This document shows, piece by piece, positions 1-4,448 of a stretch of 9,987 nucleotides of DNA (its first letter is position 1; the number at the start of each line of letters is the position of its first letter). Source of the stretch: Collinsella sp. (GTDB lineage: Bacteria > Actinomycetota > Coriobacteriia > Coriobacteriales > Coriobacteriaceae); the NCBI GenBank assembly GCA_019413925.1, contig DXMY01000002.1, forward strand, positions 1 through 9,987. The letters are read 5' to 3'. Both the position numbers and the translations under genes were made by a program. Below the pieces are notes generated by a model. The model was given only the letters and a program-made list of their open reading frames with translations, did no database searches and was not told the origin of the DNA.

Positions 1-67
1 ACTTACGACCCGCCCCTCCAATAAACGCGTTATCATCTTGACCCATGAACATACGTTAGGAGCAATC

Positions 68-1117
68 ATGCCAAACGAGAACAGCTACGAAGTCGCGCTG
101 CAAAAGAGCAACGCCATTCGCGAGGGCCTGGCCAAGACGCCCGACAAGTTCACCATGCTCACCGGCGACCGCCCCACCGGCCGTCTGCATCTGGGTCACT
201 ACTTCGGCACCCTTAAGGGCCGTGTTGAGCTGCAGAACATGGGCGCCAAGACCAACGTGCTCATCGCCGACTACCAGGTCATCACTGACCGCGACACGAC
301 CGAGCACATCCAGGACAACGTGTACAACATGGTCATGGACTACCTTGCCTGCGGCATCGACCCCGACAAGACCATGATCTACGCGCACTCCGCCGTACCC
401 GCCGCAAACCAGCTCATGCTGCCGTTCCTGTCGCTGGTCTCCGAGGCCGAGCTGGCGCGCAACCCCACGGTCAAGGCCGAGATGGAGGCCTCGGGCCACG
501 AGCTCACCGGCCTTCTGCTCACCTACCCGGTGCACCAGGCCTGCGACATCCTGTTCTGCAAGGGCAATGTGGTGCCCGTCGGTCGCGACCAGCTGCCGCA
601 CATCGAGCTCACCCGCACCATCGCCCGCCGCTTCAACAACCGTTACGGCAAGGTGTTCCCCGAGGTCGACGCGCTGCTGTCCGAGACCCCGCTGCTGCCC
701 GGCCTGGACGGGCGCAAGATGAGCAAGAGCTACGGCAACGCCATTAACATCTCGATGACCGCCGAGGAGACGGCCAAGCGCATCAAGAAGAGCCAGACCG
801 ACTCCGAGCGCATGATCACGTTCGATCCCGAGAATCGCCCCGGCGTGTCCGGCCTGCTTTCAACCGCCGCCATCTGCACCGGCCGTTCCGAGGTCGAGAT
901 TGCCGAGGAGATTGGCATGGGCGGCTCCGGCCAGCTCAAGAAGTACGTGACCGAGGCCGTCAACGAGTACTTCGCGCCGATCCGCGAGCGTCGTCAGCGC
1001 TATGAGAACGATCTGGACTATGTGAAGGACGTGCTGCACGAGGGCAACCGTCGCGCCAACGAGATTGCCGAGCAGACCCTGGCCGAGGTTCAGGACGCCA
1101 TGGGCATGGTGTACTAG
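68..1117 (+). CDS. trpS: Tryptophanyl-tRNA synthetase (TrpRS)
   Basis: Charges tRNA-Trp with tryptophan in the cytoplasm, using ATP. The 349-residue product has the class I synthetase signatures: TGRLHLGHYFG (residues 37-47, the HIGH motif) and GRKMSKSYGN (about 215-224, the KMSKS motif). Between them is the TrpRS-type stretch VGRDQLPHIELTR (about 181-193). Length suits the bacterial family of about 330-350 residues. I chose ATG 68 because AGGAG at 58-62 sits 5 nt ahead of it; a TTG at 38 in the same frame has no ribosome site and would add ten non-conserved residues. The gene stands alone on the plus strand and ends in a strong terminator (1153-1180). No T-box leader can be seen, but only 67 bases upstream are in the window. 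No key motif is missing. Confidence 0.97.
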   Translation: MPNENSYEVALQKSNAIREGLAKTPDKFTMLTGDRPTGRLHLGHYFGTLKGRVELQNMGAKTNVLIADYQVITDRDTTEHIQDNVYNMVMDYLACGIDPDKTMIYAHSAVPAANQLMLPFLSLVSEAELARNPTVKAEMEASGHELTGLLLTYPVHQACDILFCKGNVVPVGRDQLPHIELTRTIARRFNNRYGKVFPEVDALLSETPLLPGLDGRKMSKSYGNAINISMTAEETAKRIKKSQTDSERMITFDPENRPGVSGLLSTAAICTGRSEVEIAEEIGMGGSGQLKKYVTEAVNEYFAPIRERRQRYENDLDYVKDVLHEGNRRANEIAEQTLAEVQDAMGMVY

Positions 1118-1152
1118 ACCGATCTGCTGGCTTGAGCTTTCGATTGCTATAG

Positions 1153-1180
1153 GGCGGGCGCTACGGCGTCCGCCTTTTTT
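1153..1180 (+). terminator. Rho-independent terminator of trpS
   Basis: A 9-bp stem, GGCGGGCGC (1153-1161) with GCGTCCGCC (1166-1174), contains one G-T wobble and closes on a TACG loop. C(UACG)G is a known extra-stable UNCG tetraloop. Six T follow at 1175-1180. It begins 35 nt past the trpS stop, so it should end the trpS transcript. Confidence 0.93.
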
Positions 1181-1202
1181 GGAGCCGGACCGCTTCGGCT
1201 CC
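1181..1202. repeat. Small inverted repeat after the trpS terminator
   Basis: GGAGCCG (1181-1187) pairs with CGGCTCC (1196-1202) around an 8-nt loop. It directly follows the T run of the trpS terminator and has no T run of its own. Function unknown; it may be a chance structure in GC-rich DNA. Confidence 0.4.
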
Positions 1203-1226
1203 GTCCATCGCACTCCCCGACAAACA

Positions 1227-1268
1227 GGAACAGGCCCGCTGGCAGTTAGTTGCCAGCGGGCCTGTTCC
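1227..1268. repeat. Perfect 18-bp inverted repeat, no U tract
   Basis: The arm GGAACAGGCCCGCTGGCA (1227-1244) is exactly complementary to 1251-1268, around the 6-nt loop GTTAGT. Neither strand has a T run after it, so it is not a standard intrinsic terminator. It lies in the gene-poor stretch between the convergent trpS and MGMT/ATL genes. It could be a REP-like element, an RNA-stabilising 3' hairpin or a backup end signal. The structure is certain; the role is not. Confidence 0.8.
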
Positions 1269-1302
1269 CGAAGTACACCGTTGAATCGCACAGAGGGGAG
1301 GA

Positions 1303-1362
1303 ATGCGAATCAAACTCAACAGGGCAGGCTTTTTCATCGCCTATTGCCTGCTCCGTTGCTGA
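1303..1362 (+). CDS. Possible 19-residue small ORF
   Basis: ATG 1303 follows the purine-rich GAGGGGAGGA (1293-1302) and opens a frame encoding MRIKLNRAGFFIAYCLLRC before TGA at 1360-1362. The peptide has a basic start, then a short hydrophobic run with two cysteines, like a clipped signal or membrane segment. The purine run ends almost at the ATG, closer than an efficient ribosome site normally lies. No known product is recognised. It may be a leader peptide, a remnant of a lost membrane-protein gene, or chance. It is the only coding suggestion in the 1181-1505 gap; the rest of that gap holds hairpins and repeats. Confidence 0.22.
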   Translation: MRIKLNRAGFFIAYCLLRC

Positions 1363-1373
1363 AAACAATATAG

Positions 1374-1442
1374 TTCACCGTGGTTTACTTTGCTGCGACA
1401 AACCGCGCCGCCATACCTTCTCCATAAGTTAACCACGGTAAA
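1374..1442. promoter_or_regulatory. Inverted pair of 17-bp operator-like sites
   Basis: TTCACCGTGGTTTACTT (1374-1390) recurs in the opposite orientation at 1426-1442, read on the minus strand as TTTACCGTGGTTAACTT, matching at 15 of 17 positions. The second copy is itself a partial palindrome, GTTAACC-AC-GGTAAAC, with 12 of 16 positions symmetric. Paired, partly symmetric sites 35 nt apart resemble repressor sites. No gene starts nearby except the doubtful 19-codon ORF, so the role is open. Confidence 0.35.
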
Positions 1443-1488
1443 CCTGCCAAAACCACCACAAAGGGGATAGGCACCTTTGTGGTGGTTT
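1443..1488. repeat. Palindromic repeat, copy 1 (3' of MGMT/ATL gene)
   Basis: The arms AAACCACCACAAAGG (1450-1464) and CCTTTGTGGTGGTTT (1474-1488) are perfectly complementary over 15 bp, around the 9-nt spacer GGATAGGCA. The copy lies 17 nt past the stop of the minus-strand MGMT/ATL gene. In that transcript the hairpin ends in GGUGGUUUU, so it can act as a weak terminator or 3' stabiliser. CCTGCC at 1443-1448 is also shared with copy 2. Confidence 0.9.
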
Positions 1489-1505
1489 AAGCCACGGCAG
1501 AGCCG

Positions 1506-1826
1506 CTAGAGCCCTGCAGGCCAGCGACAGGCGGCCAAGTCGACGTGCATGTCGTCCTTAAACGCCACACCCTCCCCTAGCAAAAGCTCACGTTGAGCAT
1601 CGGGACCGCCAAAAGCAAAACCATCGCATATGCGGCCATCGGCAAACACCACGCGGTGACAGGGAATCTCGCCGGGGCGCGGATTGCCATGCAGGGCATA
1701 CCCCACGTACCGCGCACTTCGTGGACGTCCAGCAAGCAGCGCCACCTGACCATACGTGGCGACCATCCCCTCGGGAATCTGCTCGACCACCTCGTACACC
1801 CGCTCAAAAAAGCCCTCAGACGCCAT
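1506..1826 (-). CDS. MGMT/ATL-family alkyltransferase domain protein, Cys retained
   Basis: A 106-residue DNA-alkylation repair protein of the O6-methylguanine methyltransferase superfamily. The active-site motif PCHRV is at residues 55-59, with Cys56 as the likely alkyl acceptor. Tyr25 (TYG) and Arg39 (SARYVG) fit the phosphate-rotating Tyr and the Arg finger of the DNA-binding helix-turn-helix. It lacks the N-terminal domain of full-length MGMT. Its size, IPEG-VATYG start and DLAACRW end follow the short alkyltransferase-like (ATL, E. coli YbaZ) pattern, yet ATLs have Trp where this has Cys. Start ATG 1826 has AGGGAG at 1833-1838, 6 nt ahead. A GTG at 1865 lies inside a palindromic repeat and is less likely. 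The gene is bracketed by two inverted repeat copies. Whether it transfers the alkyl group or only flags the lesion cannot be told. Confidence 0.88.
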   Translation of the reverse strand: MASEGFFERVYEVVEQIPEGMVATYGQVALLAGRPRSARYVGYALHGNPRPGEIPCHRVVFADGRICDGFAFGGPDAQRELLLGEGVAFKDDMHVDLAACRWPAGL

Positions 1827-1855
1827 TGCTCGCTCCCTTCCACCCGGAATAGCAT

Positions 1856-1901
1856 AAACCACCACAAAGGTGCCTGTCCCCTTTGTGGTGGTTTTGGCAG
1901 G
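1856..1901. repeat. Palindromic repeat, copy 2 (3' of degV)
   Basis: Same 15-bp arms as copy 1 (1856-1870 and 1880-1894). The spacer TGCCTGTCC is the reverse complement of the usual GGACAGGCA, so this copy is inverted relative to copy 1. T1895 and GGCAGG (1896-1901) extend the match to copy 1 beyond the palindrome. The palindrome ends 11 nt short of the degV stop codon, so it sits at the end of the degV transcript and just ahead of the MGMT/ATL gene. Confidence 0.9.
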
Positions 1902-1905
1902 TGGG

Positions 1906-2760
1906 CTAGTTAACGGGCTGGAAGAAGGCTACGGCTACGGCGCCGGGGCCTACATGGGTGCCGATGGTGGCGCCGATGGTGTGAACGGGCAGTTCGCCCT
2001 CGGTGTGGCCAGCCCACAGTGCCGCGCTGTCCTCGATATACTTCTTGAGCACCGCATCCGAAAGGCCCGTATAGCCGAGCGCCAGCGGCATGGAAAAGTC
2101 GATGCCGCCCGCCTTTTCGACCTTCTGGTTGAGCAGGTTACGTCCGTTCTTGGAACCGCGCGCCTTGCCCAGCTGCACGATCAGACCGTCCTCGGCAGCC
2201 ACCACGGGCTTTACGTTGAGCAGCGTACCCACGGCACCGGCCGCAGCAGACAGGCGACCGCCGCGCACCAGGTACTCCAGCGTCTCGAGCAGGCCGATGA
2301 CGACCACGCGGTCGCGCACGGCCTCGACAGCCGCCGCGATCTGGGCCGCGCCCTGGCCCTCGTCCACTAGGCGCAGGGCATACTCGACCAGCACGCGCTC
2401 ACCCAGGGTAACGTTATTGCTATCAACCACATACACGTCGCCGCCCGGCGCCTCGGCAAGTGCGGTACGGGCGCTCTGATTGGTCCCCGAAAGTTTGGCA
2501 CCCACGGTAATAATCACCGCCTCGTCGCCGGCCTCACGTGCTTCGGCAATCGCCTGCGAAAAGGCGTACGGGTTGACCTGACCGGTCTTGGGCAGCTCGT
2601 CGCGCTCCACGAGCATCTCGTAAAAGCGCTGGTGATCGATGTCGACGCCATCCATATACACATCGGTGCCAAAGGTAACGGACAGCGGCAAGACGGACAG
2701 CGCCGGGTGCTCCGCCGGCGACATATCGCTGGCGGAATCGGTAATAATGCGGACGGACAT
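1906..2760 (-). CDS. degV: DegV family fatty-acid-binding protein (FakB-like)
   Basis: A 284-residue DegV-domain protein. DegV/FakB proteins hold a fatty acid while the kinase FakA phosphorylates it, feeding exogenous fatty acids into phospholipids. Family blocks are in order: ITDSASDMS (5-13), KLSGTNQSA (89-97), YLVRGGRLS then GTLLNVKPV (about 153-176) and TIGATIGTHVGPGAVAV (about 261-277). Length is typical. Start ATG 2760 is preceded by AAAGGA (2767-2772) with a 6-nt gap; a longer in-frame start near 2865 has no support and no family similarity. It lies 119 nt downstream of the marR gene on the same strand, so they may be co-transcribed. A palindromic repeat follows the stop at once. No FakA homologue is in the window, so the precise lipid role is inferred from the family. 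Confidence 0.94.
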   Translation of the reverse strand: MSVRIITDSASDMSPAEHPALSVLPLSVTFGTDVYMDGVDIDHQRFYEMLVERDELPKTGQVNPYAFSQAIAEAREAGDEAVIITVGAKLSGTNQSARTALAEAPGGDVYVVDSNNVTLGERVLVEYALRLVDEGQGAAQIAAAVEAVRDRVVVIGLLETLEYLVRGGRLSAAAGAVGTLLNVKPVVAAEDGLIVQLGKARGSKNGRNLLNQKVEKAGGIDFSMPLALGYTGLSDAVLKKYIEDSAALWAGHTEGELPVHTIGATIGTHVGPGAVAVAFFQPVN

Positions 2761-2879
2761 AGCGAATCCTTTCTTGCGCAGGTCTCGCGCAGGGAATTTT
2801 GACAGCAATGTCCCGGCACGGCATACGCGCTCAAACGGGACGATGCAGTTTTTAATGGGAAGCAAATGCCTTGGCGGCC

Positions 2880-3329
2880 TTAGATCTCACGCAGGGTGTT
2901 GAGAATCGTACGCAGCGACGCATACATCTGCTCGCGCTGCTCCACACCCATAGCCTTACCGGTGGTGTCGAGCACCTCGCGAATGATGCGGTCCGCCTCG
3001 CTCATGCTCTCGCCGCCCAGAGCGGTCAGGCGCACCGGGGCACGATACTTAACGGCCGCATCACCCGAGTCGTCGACCTCGACGTAGCCGCCCTCCTCCA
3101 GATGCGCGAGCGTGCGCGAGACGGCGGCACGGGTCACGCCTGCCATGCGAGCCAGGTCAGCGCCAGTCAGGCCGTCCTTGCTGCGCTCAAGATAGTACAG
3201 GCACATAACGTCGGAGCCCTTGAGGCCCAGCCTTGCGCCCTCGGATGTCTTAATGCGCTGGATCTCCTTGTAGAGCCCGCTGATCAGTCCGACAAAGTCC
3301 TCGAAACGTGTCTCGTCGTTCTGCTGCAT
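2880..3329 (-). CDS. MarR-family transcriptional regulator
   Basis: A 149-residue winged helix-turn-helix regulator, the usual MarR size. Helices at each end (about 5-30 and 108-147) would form the dimer interface. The DNA-binding core spans about 38-103, with the recognition helix near TRAAVSRTLAHLEEGG (66-81) and a wing at about 83-102. No effector-sensing cysteine pattern stands out. Start ATG 3329 has AAAGGCGG about 9 nt upstream. It precedes degV on the same strand. By analogy with FabT, a MarR-type repressor of lipid genes in other Gram-positive bacteria, it may sense acyl chains and control degV and itself, but this is inference from position only. An imperfect palindrome at 3403-3417 is a candidate operator. 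Confidence 0.92.
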   Translation of the reverse strand: MQQNDETRFEDFVGLISGLYKEIQRIKTSEGARLGLKGSDVMCLYYLERSKDGLTGADLARMAGVTRAAVSRTLAHLEEGGYVEVDDSGDAAVKYRAPVRLTALGGESMSEADRIIREVLDTTGKAMGVEQREQMYASLRTILNTLREI

Positions 3330-3402
3330 GGGAGACGACCGCCTTTCGCTTACATGATGCTAACGGGTAAACATCTTAGCCGCACGAGGCAACACCCATA
3401 CC

Positions 3403-3417
3403 CAAATATCCCATTTG
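3403..3417. promoter_or_regulatory. Candidate operator upstream of marR
   Basis: CAAAT and ATTTG form an inverted repeat with a 5-nt centre (ATCCC), 73 nt ahead of the marR start. MarR dimers bind short inverted repeats of this size and often repress their own gene. GTTAACCC (3417-3424) and its near mirror GGGTAAAC (3365-3372) flank the region. No convincing -35/-10 pair was found. Confidence 0.35.
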
Positions 3418-3433
3418 TTAACCCATCAACATA

Positions 3434-3474
3434 AAAACCACCACAAAGGGGACAGGCACCTTTGTAGTGGTTTT
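3434..3474. repeat. Palindromic repeat, copy 3 (3' of B3/B4 gene)
   Basis: The arms 3435-3449 and 3459-3473 differ from perfect pairing by one base (A at 3466) around the spacer GGACAGGCA; A3434 and T3474 add one pair. It lies 28 nt past the stop of the minus-strand B3/B4 gene. Read on the minus strand, the intact arm comes second and runs into TTTTT, which makes this the most terminator-like copy. Confidence 0.88.
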
Positions 3475-3502
3475 GACCGGCGAACATGATCCGCAGGCGT
3501 CG

Positions 3503-4222
3503 CTACAGTTCCACGCAGGGATTGTCGCGGGTCACAAGCGTCTTAACGACAACCGTCGCTCCCAGATAGCGCTCGAGCAACTCGGCGAGACGATCAACGG
3601 CAGCCTGGCAATCCCCCATCCGCTCGGGCTCCACGCACTCAATCGCCAGGAATGCATCGGCCGAATCGTCGGACAGCGCCGTGCGAACGCCATCGCGCCA
3701 GTTCCAGCAGCGGCATACGGCGCCCGCATCATCGATGTAGGCGAGCTCGCCGGGCAGCGTCGGGTCATCCGTTTCCTCGCCAAGTGGCAGGAACGCATCG
3801 CCGCCGTCAGTCACCTTCAAGCGAAGATCCCCCTCAATCGCATGCAGGTCCTCGCCGCCAACGGGCAGCGCGTAGGTCAGCGACACCGTGTTGTAGATGT
3901 CCACCGCGGGCGTAATGTGGCCCACCGGTTTGCCCTTGAGCACGCGCTTGAGCAAGTTCTCGATCGAGCAGCGGGCGCCCTTTTTAGTCTTGAACAGACG
4001 GTACGCGTCGCGCCATGCCTTGACCGGCGCGTTCTCGCTGATGGTATCGCTAGTCAGGTGGCGCTCCGCATCGATGTTGGCGCGGTCAAGCAGCGCGGCG
4101 ATCGCATCCACGTCCTCCTGGGGAATCTGAGCCGCGGGCTTCATGCCCTTTACGACCACAACGCCGATAGCCGCCTGCGGAAATAGTTCCCAGAATGAAT
4201 CCTCGGCAATAAAGCTCTTCAT
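3503..4222 (-). CDS. Solo B3/B4 tRNA-binding domain protein
   Basis: A 239-residue stand-alone relative of the B3/B4 domain of phenylalanyl-tRNA synthetase beta subunit. In that enzyme the domain hydrolyses mischarged tRNA; the free-standing family is thought to edit or bind aminoacyl-tRNA, but its substrate is unsettled. The diagnostic core is at about residues 86-126: SIENLLKRVLKGKP, then DIYNTVSLTYALPVGGEDL. Length matches the free-standing family, and no synthetase catalytic motifs are present. Start ATG 4222 has GGGAG with a 5-nt gap; an upstream in-frame ATG at 4237 overlaps that ribosome site and is less likely. A candidate promoter (4366-4394) and structured leader lie upstream, and palindromic repeats sit on both sides. 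The function is a family-level inference. Confidence 0.85.
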   Translation of the reverse strand: MKSFIAEDSFWELFPQAAIGVVVVKGMKPAAQIPQEDVDAIAALLDRANIDAERHLTSDTISENAPVKAWRDAYRLFKTKKGARCSIENLLKRVLKGKPVGHITPAVDIYNTVSLTYALPVGGEDLHAIEGDLRLKVTDGGDAFLPLGEETDDPTLPGELAYIDDAGAVCRCWNWRDGVRTALSDDSADAFLAIECVEPERMGDCQAAVDRLAELLERYLGATVVVKTLVTRDNPCVEL

Positions 4223-4242
4223 ACGCTCTCCCTTCATTGTGC

Positions 4243-4277
4243 GCGCCCGAGTGAGGGCGCCTAAACAAAAGCGCCCT
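4243..4277 (-). promoter_or_regulatory. Mutually exclusive hairpins in the B3/B4 gene leader
   Basis: On the minus strand AGGGCGC (4271-4277) can pair with GCGCCCT (4254-4260) across 10 nt. The same 4255-4260 bases can instead pair with GGGCGC (4243-4248) across the loop TCACTC. The first segment is also the closing arm of the terminator hairpin at 4271-4322. Three overlapping choices of pairing just ahead of a ribosome site resemble an attenuator or a translation switch. No known ligand-binding fold was recognised. Confidence 0.4.
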
Positions 4278-4322
4278 TACAACGGCCACCTTCAAAGTCC
4301 TACGGTGCCGCCACAAGAGCGC
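4263..4322 (-). terminator. Terminator-like hairpin between pckA and the B3/B4 gene
   Basis: Read on the minus strand, GCGCTCTT (4315-4322) pairs with AAGGGCGC (4271-4278). The helix continues through GTGGCGG with CCGTTGT (several G-U pairs) and CACC with GGTG, with one bulged G and a 13-nt loop. TTTTGTTT (4263-4270) follows. It could end the pckA transcript, 127 nt past its stop. If the promoter at 4366-4394 is real, it would instead be a leader terminator that controls the B3/B4 gene. Confidence 0.65.
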
Positions 4323-4365
4323 TTACGCTGTCCCCATCCGGAGAAGGGGACGATATGTCAGGCGT

Positions 4366-4394
4366 ATTGTAACCCGAGCCATCCACGCGAGCAA
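4366..4394 (-). promoter_or_regulatory. Candidate promoter for the B3/B4 gene
   Basis: On the minus strand TTGCTC (4389-4394) and TACAAT (4366-4371) are 17 nt apart. The -10 matches TATAAT at five of six positions; the -35 matches only TTG. Transcription would begin near 4359 and give a leader of about 137 nt, long enough for the hairpins described. A smaller hairpin, GTCCCC/GGGGAC (4330-4351), also falls in that leader. The -35 box abuts repeat copy 4. Confidence 0.42.
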
Positions 4395-4427
4395 AACCAC
4401 CACAAAGGCGCCTGTCCCCTTTGTGGT
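4394..4427. repeat. Palindromic repeat, copy 4, partly decayed (3' of pckA)
   Basis: The left arm AAACCACCACAAAGG (4394-4408) is intact. The spacer is CGCCTGTCC. The right arm matches only for CCTTTGTGGT (4418-4427) and then becomes AGATA, leaving a 10-bp stem. It lies 21 nt past the pckA stop. In the pckA transcript the intact arm comes second, so GGUGGUUUU still ends the hairpin. Orientation is opposite to copy 3. Confidence 0.83.
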
Positions 4428-4448
4428 AGATATGGACTCACAGCGAAG

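Noticed and set aside
38..67. TTG start at 38 for trpS
   Set aside because: The ten added residues are not TrpRS-like and no ribosome site precedes it. ATG 68 has AGGAG at the right distance.
1827..1865. GTG start at 1865 adding 13 residues to the MGMT/ATL protein
   Set aside because: The start would lie inside a dispersed palindrome. ATG 1826 has AGGGAG at 6 nt and begins with the conserved domain.
4223..4371. T-box riboswitch ahead of the B3/B4 gene
   Set aside because: GAAGGTGGCCG only loosely resembles the T-box sequence AGGGTGGNACCGCG, and the leader seems too short for a full Stem I. A non-T-box attenuator or plain terminator fits better.
1443..4427. CRISPR array
   Set aside because: The four repeats are palindromic, 400 to 1600 bases apart, alternate in orientation and flank genes. 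There are no regular spacers and no cas genes.
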